Positions 47,243 to 56,800 of a stretch of DNA of 64,000 bases are shown piece by piece; position 1 is the stretch's first letter, and the number at the start of each line of letters is the position of its first letter. The notes beneath the pieces are model-generated. The model was not told the DNA's origin and searched no databases. It saw only the letters and a list, made by a program, of their open reading frames with translations. The DNA lies in the NCBI RefSeq assembly GCF_016714275.1, contig NZ_JADJNP010000008.1, positions 14,657-78,656 on the forward strand. The letters run 5' to 3'. The DNA comes from Tessaracoccus sp. Its GTDB lineage: Bacteria; Actinomycetota; Actinomycetes; Propionibacteriales; Propionibacteriaceae. The position numbers and the translations under genes are program-made.

Positions 47243-47604
47243 CCCGCCGCGCGGTCATCATCGAAGGCATCCGGCGTGGGCGCCCCAAGTCCGCGCCGGC
47301 TACGTCGCCGCGGTACACCTACGCCGTCCTGCTGGATGCGGAATCGCGGAAGCTGCTGATCTCAGGGACCCTGGACTACATCTTGGACCGGGCTGAGCAG
47401 CTCGACCTGGAGATCGTGTTCATGAGCACGAAGCCCTTTGTGGCGCGGCCGACCGACGCCGCCACCGAAGCAGCCGCCCGGCGCCATGTCCCGGCTCGGC
47501 TGCTACTGCGTCGCACGCGAGTCCGACCGTGGGTGACCAGCTCTGGCTGTGGCCGACGGCTGGCGATGACTACGCCTGGCAGGGCCCCGTCGAAGATCCC
47601 GTAG
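47239..47604 (+). CDS. Unknown small protein, 3' end probably misframed
   Basis: TTG in the stop of the previous gene. RYTYAVLLDAESRKLLISGT, DYILDRAEQLDLEIVFMSTK are convincing; after ~47485 coding moves to the next frame (RLGCYCVARESDRG to TGA 47534-47536), which overlaps the following start. One indel near 47490 would give a ~98-residue protein. Confidence 0.5.
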   Translation: MTRRAVIIEGIRRGRPKSAPATSPRYTYAVLLDAESRKLLISGTLDYILDRAEQLDLEIVFMSTKPFVARPTDAATEAAARRHVPARLLLRRTRVRPWVTSSGCGRRLAMTTPGRAPSKIP

Positions 47605-47834
47605 CGCGGGAACGCCGGCTCCGCCGGCGCGCCGCCGACGAGGTCACTGCCGAAGATCGGATCGACTACGAGCTGTGGAAGGTCGGGCTTGACCCCTGCC
47701 CACGTCCTGCAGCTGCTGATGCCACGCCACCACACACCGAAAGGTCGTCGCAATGCCCGATGATACTCAGACGCCGATGCTCGATCGGCTGCGCGCCGTC
47801 AACGCTCAGAGCCAGGCCATCGGCGAGTTTCTAG
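47529..47834 (+). CDS. Unknown small protein, 3' end probably misframed
   Basis: GTG start. GDQLWLWPTAGDDYAWQGPV, DEVTAEDRIDYELWKVGL are coding. After 47690 the better frame reads LTPAHVLQLLMPRHHTPKGR to a TGA at 47763-47765, overlapping the next start. A single extra T in CTTGACC explains the switch; the frame as given runs into the next gene antagonistically. Confidence 0.5.
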   Translation: MGDQLWLWPTAGDDYAWQGPVEDPVARERRLRRRAADEVTAEDRIDYELWKVGLDPCPRPAAADATPPHTERSSQCPMILRRRCSIGCAPSTLRARPSASF

Positions 47835-48139
47835 AGTGGCTCCACGAGCGCGACATCGTCCTAGCCGAGCACGTGCGCGACGCGGTCTATGTGTGCGCAA
47901 CGTGCGGCCAGGTCCCGTACGCGCAGGTCTACCGGCCTGGCCTCGACGACGACGAGGAACGTCGACACATGCGTACGCACTGTGCCGGGAACGGTGGTGA
48001 CAGCGCCGTCGACTACACGCCCGCAGGTCTCTACCTCGCCAGGCCGTCGACGGACACGCTCCTCGCGGAATTCTTCGACATCGACCTGACCGCTGTCGAG
48101 CGCGAGCGCCGTGCGCTCCTCGCCAACCTCCCACGGTAG
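47753..48139 (+). CDS. Conserved-type small phage protein
   Basis: 128 residues. TPMLDRLRAVNAQSQAIGEF LEWL helix, VCATCGQVPYAQVYR (zinc-like pair), and LLAEFFDIDLTAVERERRAL. This N-term/C-term pattern (AQSQAIGEFLEWL ... LLAEFFDID-x-x-x-VE-x-ERRALL) is common in unrelated phages; function unknown to me. Confidence 0.7.
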   Translation: MPDDTQTPMLDRLRAVNAQSQAIGEFLEWLHERDIVLAEHVRDAVYVCATCGQVPYAQVYRPGLDDDEERRHMRTHCAGNGGDSAVDYTPAGLYLARPSTDTLLAEFFDIDLTAVERERRALLANLPR

Positions 48140-48149
48140 CCCCCACGCC

Positions 48150-48374
48150 ATGCCCAACCCGAAGAACCGGCGTACGCAGTCACCCGTCCAGACGACGATC
48201 ATGCGGTGCCTGTGTCGACCATCCCCGCCGCCGACCGTCACGCTGCTGATCTGGTCGGTCGCGCGTCGTCACCCACGCGCGGACGTCCGCCACGCGATCG
48301 ACGTCCTCGCCGCGCGCGGCAAGATCCAGGTCCGTGGTGAGCGCATCGCACGGATCGGCGCCAGCCTACTCTGA
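48150..48374 (+). CDS. Small winged-helix-like protein
   Basis: 74 residues. RCLCRPSPPPTVTLLIWSVA, HPRADVRHAIDVLAARGKIQ, VRGERIARIG. The helix, recognition helix and wing layout fits a small DNA-binding domain. Its stop abuts the convergent nrdJ stop. Confidence 0.58.
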   Translation: MPNPKNRRTQSPVQTTIMRCLCRPSPPPTVTLLIWSVARRHPRADVRHAIDVLAARGKIQVRGERIARIGASLL

Positions 48375-50010
48375 CTACGAGCACCCGCTCGTGCTGCCGC
48401 AGTTGGGGCACTTGTGGCACGCGCCGTTGCGCACCATCAGCGTGCCGCACTCGTGGCAGGGCGGCGCATCCGTCGCCGCGACCCAGGGCGTCGCAGGCTG
48501 CGCCGGCAGCGCCGCCGCGACGGTCGGCGCCGCCGCCGGCGTCGATCCCATCGCCGGTCGCCGCGCCGCGAACCGCTCGAGCCACCGGAAGACGTAGTCC
48601 ATGATCGACGTGGCCAGCGGGATGTCCGAGTTGCCGGTGAAGCCGCTCGGCTCGAACCGCGTGCCCTTGAACTTGTCGACCAGCAGCGCCAACGGCGCAC
48701 CGTGCTGCAGCGCGATCGACACGGCCGTCGCGAACGAGTCGACCAGGCCGGCGATCGTCGAGCCCTCCTTCGCCATCCGCACGAAGATCTCGCCCGGCGT
48801 CCCGTCGGCGTACAGGCCGACCGTGATGTAGCCCTCGTGGCCGCCGATCGCGAACTTGTGGGTCATGCTGTGACGGTCGCGCGTGAGCTTGTGGCGTCGG
48901 GGCGGTGGCGGACCGTCGGTGGTCACTGCCACCGTGACCGGGGTCGCCGTCGCTGCGTTCGACGCCGTCGCCGTCGCCGACGTCGATAGCGGCTGCGTCC
49001 GCTTGCAGCCGTCACGGTAGACCGCGATGGCCTTCAGGCCCAGCTGCCACGCCTGGAGGTAGGCATCCTCGATGTCTGTGACGGTGCAGTCGGTGGGCAG
49101 GTTGACCGTCTTCGAGATCACACCCGACAGGAACGGCTGCACTGCGGCCATCATGCGCAGGTGGCCCAGGTAGTGGATCGACCGCGTGCCGTTGTTGCTG
49201 CGGAACGCGCAGTCGAACACCGACAGGTGCTCGGCCTTGAACCCGGGCGCACCCTCGATGGTGTCACGATTGGTGATGTACGCGACGATGGCGTCGATCG
49301 CCGGCGCGCCGTAGCCGAGCTTGGTCAGCGCCTCGGGGACGGTCTGGTTGACGATCTTCAGCGTCCCGCCGCCGACGAGCCGCTTGTACTTGACGAGCGC
49401 CAGGTCTGGCTCGACGCCGGTGGTGTCGCAGTCCATCAGGAACGCGATCGTACCGGTCGGCGCGAGGACGGTGACCTGGCTGTTGCGGAAGCCAGTGTTG
49501 ATCCCGCGCGCCACCGCGTCCGCCCACGCAGTCTGCGCGACCGCGGCCACGCCCCGCGCATCGCTCGTCGCATCGGTGAGGAGCTGGCGGTTGGCGTCGG
49601 CGTGCTTCTCGACGACATCGAGCATCGCGCCGGCGTTCGGCACGTGGCCCTTGAACGGCCCGAGCGCGCTCGCGATCTGGGCGCTCTGTGCGTACGCGGC
49701 CGCGCACATCAACGACGTGACCGCGGCGGCGTAGTCACGGCCCGCAGCCGAGTCGTAGGCGAGCCCGCGCGACATCAAGAGCGCGCCGAGGTTGGCGTAG
49801 CCGAGCCCGAGCGGCCGGAAGTCGTGGCTGTTGCGCGTGATCTTGGGCGTCGGGTACGACGCGTTGCCGACCAGGATCTCCATCGCGGTGATCGTCACCG
49901 CGCACGCCTCGCGGAAGCTGGCCGTGTCGAAGCCGCCGCGATCGTCCTGGAACTTGCGCAGGTTGAGCGATGCCAGGTTGCACGCCGTGTCGTCGAGGAA
50001 CATGTCTGGA
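48375..50010 (-). CDS. nrdJ: NrdJ, C-terminal extein (B12-dependent ribonucleotide reductase)
   Basis: C-extein resumes at MFLDDTACNLASLNLRKF, containing the second conserved redox cysteine (TACNLASLN). Then ALLMSRGLAYDSAAGRDYA-type helices, NTGFRNSQVTVLAPTGTIAF (the P-x-G-T loop region), TDCTVTDIEDAYLQAWQLGL, KAIAVYRDGCKRTQPL, a linker, the C-terminal B12-RNR domain GEIFVRMAKEGSTIAGLVDS, and a zinc ribbon CHECGTLMVRNGACHKCPNC. Reduces ribonucleoside triphosphates or diphosphates to deoxy forms using adenosylcobalamin. This part is out of frame with the intein end by a ~2-base loss near 50004-50010. Confidence 0.9.
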
Positions 50011-50875
50011 GTTCGACACGACGACGCTATGGTCGATCCCCTCACAGCCGATCCCAAACCGGTGCGTGCCGGCGACCGTGATGTCGAACACCGGGATGGG
50101 CGTGTCGAGCGTCAGAAACTCGACCTGAGCGACCGCGTCATTCACGTCTGTACGGTGGTCGTCGATGAACTTCTCGAAGTCGGCCCATGCCATGCCCTGG
50201 ATGCGGCCCCCGTCCGTCGGCGACCCTGCCATCGGAACGGCGCCAACCAGCGCGTTGGCCTTGACGTAGGCATTCCAGCGCGCCGGCGTAACCGCCGCTG
50301 AAGCCTTGTGCGTCTGCTTCGGTTGCGCAGCGACGGCCTCCCAAACCTCGACGAGTGCCGCCGGCGGAGGCCTCCCGCCCCGCGCCGACGCGTGCGCGAC
50401 GGAGCCGGTCGCAGTCGGATCCCCGTTCTTGTGGTGGATGTGGTGCCCGTCGGGGATCTCTCCGAACGCTTCTTGCCACAGCCAGCGATTGAACCACTGC
50501 TGACCACGCGGGCTGGCCGGCGTCGCGCGATGGTAGATCACGCGCCGGTTGCTACGGTTGGTGTTCCGCCCGACCGCGAGCTTGAGGAGCCGGTCCCCTG
50601 GCGTAAGCGCGCGCGCCTCGACAGCAGTTCCATCCCGGAGGTACCACCGATGCTCGGCGTACAGAGGAACGCGAGCCCCCGAACCGTCGAGACGCGGACG
50701 CGCGAGCCTCGCCAGCCTTCCACGCGGCTTGGATGGGCTTGGCGACCGGCAGCCGCGTCTCCGTATCGTAGGAGAGTGCGAGCGGCAACGATTCACCCCG
50801 CTGCGCCTTTGCCGCAAGCTCGGCGATCCGGATCCGACCCTCGGACGTGTCGACGAGCGTGTCGCCGACGAAACA
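50011..50875 (-). mobile_element. Intein with HNH homing endonuclease inside nrdJ
   Basis: ~288 codons. Begins CFVGDTLVDTSEGRIRIAEL (Cys1 and block A). Block B: LYAEHRWYLRDGTAVEARAL then TPGDRLLKL. HNH endonuclease DGHHIHHKNGDPTATGS. C-terminal splicing blocks F/G: PIPVFDITVAGTHRFGI and IDHSVVVSN, with Ser as the +1 extein residue. Inserted immediately after the Cys of the NPC-SE motif. The 865-base length is not a multiple of three: block A and block B lie in different frames (break near 50700-50740). Either the intein is decaying or there is an indel error. Confidence 0.82.
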
Positions 50876-51985
50876 GCACGGGTTCGAGGCGTTGATCCGT
50901 CCCGCCGCGGGGCACGTGTGCCACGCGTTGATCGTCGTGTCGAACTGGATGCCCGGGTCGCCGCACACCCACGCCGCCTCGGCCATCTTGTGCAGGATGT
51001 CCTTGGCCTTGAAGGTCTGGACGACGCGCCCATCGACGACCGCGCGGGTGCTCCATGGGGCGTCGGCAAGGACGGCCCGCATGAAGTCGTCCGAGACGCG
51101 GACCGAGTGGTTGGCGTTCTGGAAGCCGACCGAGTCGTAGGCGCCGCCGGCGACGTTGAAGCTGCCGTCGTAGCCGGCGTCGATCAGCGCCCACGCCTTC
51201 TTCTCCTCGGTGGCCTTGCACTCGATGAAGTCGACGACGTCCGGGTGGTCGACGTTGAGGATGACCATCTTGGCGGCGCGGCGCGTCGAGCCACCGCTCT
51301 TGATCGCGCCGGCGAACGCGTCGAAGCCGCGCATGAACGAGAGCGGACCGGAGGCCGTACCGCCGTTGCGGAGTTCCTCACCGTCGCTGCGCAGGTTGGA
51401 GAGGTTCGTACCGGTGCCGCTGCCGTGCTTGAACAGCATGCCCTCGGTCTTGGCCAGCGTCAGGATGCTGTCCATCGAGTCGTCGACGGAGTTGATGTAG
51501 CAGGCCGACGCCTGCGGCTCGGGCTGGATGCCGACGTTGAACCAGACGGGCGAGTTGAACGCCATCTTCTGGTGGAGCATCAGGTGGATCAGCTCATCGC
51601 GGAACGTCGCCTCGTCCGCGGCCGCGGCGAAGTAGCCGCCCTGGCGGCCCCACCCGGTGATGGTGTCGGCGACGCGGCTGAGCATCTGCTTGACCGACCG
51701 TTCGCGCGTCGTCGAACCGAGCGCGCCCCGAAAGTACTTCTGCGCCACGACGGCGACAGCCGTCTGCGACCACGTCGCAGGAAACTCGACCTGGCGCTGC
51801 TCGAAGTAGACCTTGCCGTCGGCGCCCGTGATGACCGCGTCGCGGAGCACCCAGGTGACTTCGTCGAACGGGTCGACGCCAGATCGCGTGAACCGGCGTG
51901 TGAAACGCAAACCCTTGTCGTTCAGGTGGGTTGCGTGGGTGGAAACGGGGGAAGGCTCTGGCGTAGCCGCCGCATGGGCTTGCAT
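50876..51985 (-). CDS. nrdJ: NrdJ, N-terminal extein
   Basis: 370 residues from the ATG at 51985. Class II RNR features: FTRSGVDPFDEVTWVLRDAV start domain, SPVWFNVGIQPEPQASACYI (first redox cysteine), EGMLFKHGSGTGTNLSNLRS (substrate loop), GGSTRRAAKMVILNVDHPDV, DDFMRAVL, and the end GRINASNPC, where the Cys is the thiyl-radical residue of the NPCSE motif. Supplies dNTPs for viral replication without oxygen or a metal-radical subunit, hence needs host B12. Thioredoxin genes at 13 and 15.8 kb are likely reductants. Confidence 0.92.
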
Positions 51986-51994
51986 GGAGCGGAC

Positions 51995-52028
51995 AGTGTA
52001 CGCGGGCGCCCTGACAGCGTGATAGGGT
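51995..52028. promoter_or_regulatory. Divergent promoters: TGTCAG class (nrdJ) and leaderless class (52036)
   Basis: Minus: TGTCA (52016-52012), 11 bases, TACACT (52000-51995), 9 bases to the nrdJ ATG. Plus: GTGATAGGGT with TAGGGT 52023-52028, 7 bases to the ATG at 52036. The TGTCAG element is also CTGACA on the plus strand. Confidence 0.6.
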
Positions 52029-52035
52029 ATCGCGT

Positions 52036-52782
52036 ATGCAGGCGCATGAACTCGGAACGGCAGCCTCGACCTACGCGTGCAGCGCGGGCGTGTGCGTTGG
52101 CCGGACCTCGGCAACCCAGCGGACGTTCCTCGACTTGCAGACCCAGGTGAACCGGCTCGGGGCGCCCTTTGGTCTGACACGCCTGGCGGCGGATGGCAAG
52201 CTCGGGCCGACCACGCTGCGGACGCTCCTCCAGCTCATCGACCGGCTGCAGGGACAGCTCGGCAACGAGCGCCTCGACCCCGCGCTGGCGAACCTGTTGA
52301 TCACGCTGGATGGTCGGCCGACGCCCGTCGACGAGGTGGCCGCGAACGCCGAGGCCATCGTCGGCGCGCTTCAGCGCGACGGCGCGATCGGCGGCTCGTG
52401 GGGCATCCTGACGACGATCCGCGACATGGCCGGCCAGATCGTCTCGAGCGGTGCCGCCGCGGCGACGTCGGCCGCGTCGGCGGTCGCGCCCGCGACGTCG
52501 TCGCCGTCTGCGCCGCGCGCGCCGGTCGGCAGCGGCGGCCTGATCGACCCGTACCCGCTGCCGATGCCGCCGATGACGCCGACGGCGCCCGCCGCACCCG
52601 CGACCGTCCCGACGCAGATCGTTGTCAGCCCACCGGCGTATACGCCGACCGCGCCGGCGTTCGCGCCGACGGGCTTCCCCTGGCGGACGGTCGGGATCAT
52701 CGCGGGCTCGGTCGTCGGTGGCGGCGTGATCGTCGGTGTGATCGCCGCGTTGATCGGCCGGCGCCGCCGCGCCGCGATGTAG
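52036..52782 (+). CDS. Tail-anchored protein with peptidoglycan-binding-like domain
   Basis: 248 residues, leaderless promoter. CSAGVCVGRTSATQRTFLDL then LQTQVNRLG, LAADGKLGPTTLRTLLQLID and VDEVAANAEAIVGALQRDG follow the same order as in 17277-17990 (CSSCNTAILEMQNQIN, IDGWVGPRTVSALQ, MEAVAKNADTI). Ala/Pro linker, C-terminal helix TVGIIAGSVVGGGVIVGVIA and RRRR tail. A diverged paralog of the 17277 protein; both probably sit in the virion membrane and contact peptidoglycan. Confidence 0.72.
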   Translation: MQAHELGTAASTYACSAGVCVGRTSATQRTFLDLQTQVNRLGAPFGLTRLAADGKLGPTTLRTLLQLIDRLQGQLGNERLDPALANLLITLDGRPTPVDEVAANAEAIVGALQRDGAIGGSWGILTTIRDMAGQIVSSGAAAATSAASAVAPATSSPSAPRAPVGSGGLIDPYPLPMPPMTPTAPAAPATVPTQIVVSPPAYTPTAPAFAPTGFPWRTVGIIAGSVVGGGVIVGVIAALIGRRRRAAM

Positions 52783-52789
52783 CCGGGCA

Positions 52790-52811
52790 TGTCAGGGGTG
52801 CGTGGTAGACC
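52790..52811 (+). promoter_or_regulatory. TGTCAG-class promoter
   Basis: TGTCA (52790-52794), 11 bases, TAGACC (52806-52811), preceded by TGG; 4 bases to the ATG at 52816. Confidence 0.55.
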
Positions 52812-52815
52812 ACGC

Positions 52816-53085
52816 ATGGTCAAGCCCAAGAAGCCGCACATCGTCGGACGCACCGACATCGGCATCGCGGTCTACGGCGGCACGACCTACCCGCTCGGTG
52901 CGCACCTGATCTCGCCGGCATCGCTGTTGCCACCCCCGAAACCGCAGGCAGCGCACACATGGCGGCGACCCATCGTCGGGTGGAGCGCGATCCGTGAGGC
53001 GTGCTGGGCCCTCGACGCCCCGCCCAAGCGGCCGCGCAAGAAGAAGCTGCCGCAGGACGGGTGTCCGCGCCGCGGTTGTGGCTAG
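52816..53085 (+). CDS. Small basic protein
   Basis: 89 residues. VKPKKPHIVGRTDIGIAVYG, ISPASLLPPPKPQAAHTW, C-terminal RPRKKKLPQDGCPRRGCG with two cysteines. An ATG at 52789 lies upstream of the promoter and is less likely. Possibly nucleic-acid or virion associated. Confidence 0.58.
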   Translation: MVKPKKPHIVGRTDIGIAVYGGTTYPLGAHLISPASLLPPPKPQAAHTWRRPIVGWSAIREACWALDAPPKRPRKKKLPQDGCPRRGCG

Positions 53086-53106
53086 CGCGTCTGATGCAGG
53101 CCGTGA

Positions 53107-53112
53107 TAGGCT
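53107..53112 (+). promoter_or_regulatory. Leaderless-class -10 (TAGGCT)
   Basis: CCGTGATAGGCT, six bases before the ATG at 53119. Confidence 0.55.
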
Positions 53113-53118
53113 CGGGTC

Positions 53119-53361
53119 ATGGCATTCAGCATCCTTGTCAAGGCGCCCGGCGACATCCCTCGGCTGGTGAAGCACACCCCGAAGAAACTGGCGAGCGCGC
53201 TCGCCTACGCGAAGCGGACGTGCAAGTCGGGCGACTTCGTGGAGGCCACCGTCGTCGGCTCTGGCGGCTACGAGAAGACGATTCGGTGCAAGCTCAACGC
53301 GCGCGCAAGCCGTGCGCACGCTGAGATGGCCGCCCTCGCAGTCAAGCACTACCGCGGCTGA
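53119..53361 (+). CDS. Small basic protein
   Basis: 80 residues. AFSILVKAPGDIPRLVKHTP, KKLASALAYAKRTCKSGDFV, VVGSGGYEKTIRCKLNARAS. Basic with two cysteines; compact alpha/beta. Unknown. Confidence 0.6.
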   Translation: MAFSILVKAPGDIPRLVKHTPKKLASALAYAKRTCKSGDFVEATVVGSGGYEKTIRCKLNARASRAHAEMAALAVKHYRG

Positions 53362-53396
53362 TGGCGGCTGTGGACAGGCTCGGGCGGTCGATGTAG

Positions 53397-53733
53397 GCTC
53401 AACCGCCGAAGAAGCGCATCCACGGCACCCACTACCCCCTTCAAGCGCGAAGGACGCACGCGCGGGCCCAGTGCCCGGAAGCACCGGCCGCGCATCAAGC
53501 CGGCCGGCACCTGGAAGTGCGAGCGGCCGACCGCGGGCGCGACCAAGGGCAAGTTCTACGTCCAGCTGTGCAAGAACACCGAGACCGGTGTCGTCCGCAA
53601 GATCCGCCGCAACAAGGCCAAGAAGGCCAAGTACAACCCCAACGCCGGTAGCCGCAAGTGGCGTACGTCGCGCGGAACCCGTTGTCGACGGACAGGCGGA
53701 ACCCGGCGAACGCCTCGCGGTTCTTGTTGCTAG
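53397..53733 (+). pseudogene. Basic Cys protein lacking a start codon and frameshifted
   Basis: After TGTAGGCT (a promoter-type -10) the frame AQPPKKRIHGTHYP runs without any ATG/GTG/TTG, then an extra C in a five-C run (53434-53438) shifts coding to FKREGRTRGPSARKHRPRIK, TWKCERPTAGATKGKFYVQL, NKAKKAKYNPNAGSRKWRT and TAG at 53731. A strongly basic ~110-residue protein. The missing start could be explained by loss between two GGCTC copies (TAGGCTC ... ATGGCTC). Confidence 0.5.
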
Positions 53734-53821
53734 CAGCACCTCATGCGGCTGACGTAGCACGCCTGCGCCGGCCGCCACAAGCCTGGCGGAAAGCTCCGCT
53801 GTCGCGGTAAGGTAGCTCACC

Positions 53822-56800
53822 GTGGCTACCCGACTTGTCAGCGAGATCGCCGTCATCGACCTGGCCGCCGGCGCGTCCATCACCCGGGCGCACGGCCTCA
53901 ACGTCCGCGGGTACCCGCGCCTGCCCGACAAGATCTTTCCGGGTCACGCGGACTTGGAGATCAGCGACGTCACGACGACGACGCTGACGATCACGAACGC
54001 CGGCACCGCAGCTGTCGACGCGGCGGTCCGCGTCGAGTACGACCACTCGACGATGCGCGCCTTCGGAGGCGCCACCACGCCGGCGCCGTTTGTCGTCCGT
54101 GGGGGCGGTGGCGGTGGCGGCGGCGCCTCGCAGTTCGTCGCCGCGCCGGTCACGACGCCGGGCGACGAGGACACGACGATCACCGGCAACGTCCTGGCCA
54201 ACACGACGTCGCCGACCGGGACGCTGAGCGTCCAGCAGTTCATCGTCCCAGGCTCCGCGGGCGAGCCTTCCGTGACCTACGGCGTCGGCGCGACCGCGGC
54301 CGTCGCCGGCAAGGGCACGCTGATCATCCAGGCCAACGGCGCGTTCACGTTCACGCCGCTGCCCAACTTCTCCGGGTCTGTCGGACCCATCGCGGTGTGG
54401 GTCACGAACGAGTCCGAGCTGCGGACGGTCGCGCTGACGATCACCGTCGCGGCCGTCAACGACGCGCCGACCGCCGGCACGGCGACGCGGCTCTCGGTCA
54501 CGGGCGAGGCCATCACGCTCAACCTGCTGACCTACTGCCGCGACATCGAGGGCGACGCGCTGACCATCACCGCGGTCAACGGCGCGCCGCCCGTCGTCGG
54601 GGCGCCGGTCGCCGTGACCGACGGGACGGTGGTCTACCAGGGCGCCGGCGTCGTCGAGGTGACGCCGTCGATCGTCCGCGGCGAGATCACGTTCCCGTTC
54701 ACCGTCGCCGACGCCGCCGGGTTGACCGCGACCGCGACGGCGTTGATTCGCGTCGGCGTGGACAACATCCCGCTGTTCTCGCCGATCGCGCCGCTCGTCG
54801 CCGGCAACCTCGCGGACGACGAGCTGCGGGGCGTCGCGCCGACGTTCCTCCAGGAACGCTCGAGCCGTTGGCCGAACATCGGCCCCGACGGCGGTCCGGT
54901 CGACCCGGCGTTCTACACCAGCGCCCGCGGGTTCTACGTCCTGACGTCTCGCGAGCCGTGGCTCTACGACCGCGCGACGACGGCCTGGCTGCTCTGGATG
55001 CGCACCGGCGACCTCGACGCCCGCGCGGCCGCGATCGCCTGGGCCGAGCTGTACATGCAGAACGCCGTCGTCGCCGGCGGGCGCGGTTCGTTCACCGTCG
55101 ACGGCGCTACCGACGACGTCAAGTACATGTACCCGGCGATCGCCTGGTGGTACGAGTACGAGACCGGCAACCCGGTCTACCGCGACAAGGCCGCGGCGCT
55201 CTACGCCGGCATCCTCTACAACTGGCCCAAGACGTACATCGTCGGGCCGCGGTTGTTCACCGAGCGCGGCCACGCGATCGCGATGCTCGGCTGCCTCGCG
55301 CAGCACGCGATCACCGGCGATCAACAGCCGTTGACCGACGCGACCGAGTACGCCGAGGGCATCTTCGCGATCTCAAGCTCGGGCGCGCCGCTCCACGGCC
55401 ACGACCAGCACGAGGGCGACTCGACGACGACGCCGATCACGAGCCCGTGGATGGGTGCGTTCCTCGCCGAGTCGATGGTCCAGCTCTACCGGTTCACCGA
55501 GGACGCACGGGTCCTGACCTGGCTGAGCAACTACGGCGACTGGCTGATCGCCCACGCGACCTACGTCGTTGAGACGCCTGACGAGCCCGAGTTCGCCGGG
55601 ATGGTCGGGCTCCGGCTGTTCGCCTACCTCGCCGGCGCCGCAGGCCCGACTGATTTCGGCCAGGCCGACGACATGCGCCACGCGCGCGACCTCCAGGAGC
55701 TGTACCGCAAGGTCGTCTGGGCCAAGGGGCTTCTGAGCCTCGACACGACCGCCGCCGAGGCGATGGCCGTCGAGCAGGGCCTGGTCGCCGACGTCGACCG
55801 TGCGTACTGGCGCCGGACGACTCCCGGGCTGCCCGAGGAGCGCGCCAACCCGTCGCGCGAGCCGGCCTGGAAGTTCCGCAACGGCTACTCGGACGGCGTC
55901 TACTTCGTCGGCGTCGTCCCGCTCGCGCCGATCCTGCTGACGGCCGCGACCCTGAGCGGTGCCGCCTACGAAGGCTCGACGGTGACGTTGACGCCGGCGA
56001 CCTGGAACGGCCGGCCGACGCCGACCGAGGCTACCGCGTGGCTCCGGGACGGCGTCGTCATCGCCGGCGAGACGGGCCTGACGTACGTCCTCCAGAACGC
56101 CGACGTCGGGCACGTCATCACGGCCCGGTCGACTGCGACCAACACCGGCGGGACGGCGTCGAGCACGACCGATGGGATCACCGTCCTCGCGGCCGGCACG
56201 CCGCAGTTCACGGTGCAGCCGGTCGGCGTGACGCGCGAGGTCGGCCAGACCGCCGCCTTCACCGTCACGGTCATCGGCACGCCGACACCGACGCTGCAGT
56301 GGCAGCGGCGCGCCACGAGCGGCGACGCCTGGGCTGACGTCGCCGAGGGCACCGGTGGCACGACCGATACGTACACGACCGAGGTGTTGGCCGCGCTCGG
56401 CAACGGCAACCAGATCAGCTGCGTCGCGACCAACGTGTTGGGTAGCGTCCGGTCCAACGTCGTGTCGATCGCGATGATCGTCCAGCAGCCCGCCGCGGTC
56501 TTCACGTCGACGCAGGGCGCCCAGCTGGCGACGACCTCGCCGCAGCTCGGCGACGTCGGCCTGGCGGGCTTTACGATGACCGCGAAGGTCAAGTTCGCGT
56601 CGCTCACCAACGAGGCCGGCATCCTAATCGCGGACGCGATCGCCGGCCGCCTCGCCGGTATGTCGTCGCGGGCGCCTGCGGCTGAGGTGATCATGGCCGT
56701 CGCAGACCACATCGGACTCGTGACCTTCGCCGACCCGCCGCCCCCGAACACGTGGCTGGACATCGCCGTCCGGATGCCGGCCATAGCCGGCGGCAACATC

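Noticed and set aside
49161..50081. Plus-strand ORF opposite the NrdJ C-terminal part
   Set aside because: Antisense to a recognised protein; no independent evidence.
50549..52150. Long plus-strand ORF opposite the NrdJ N-terminal part
   Set aside because: Antisense shadow of a clearly conserved enzyme; composition is Arg/Val/Asp-rich without domains.
53741..55324. Minus-strand ORF of ~527 codons opposite the spike gene
   Set aside because: High-GC antisense frame; the spike strand has recognisable modules.
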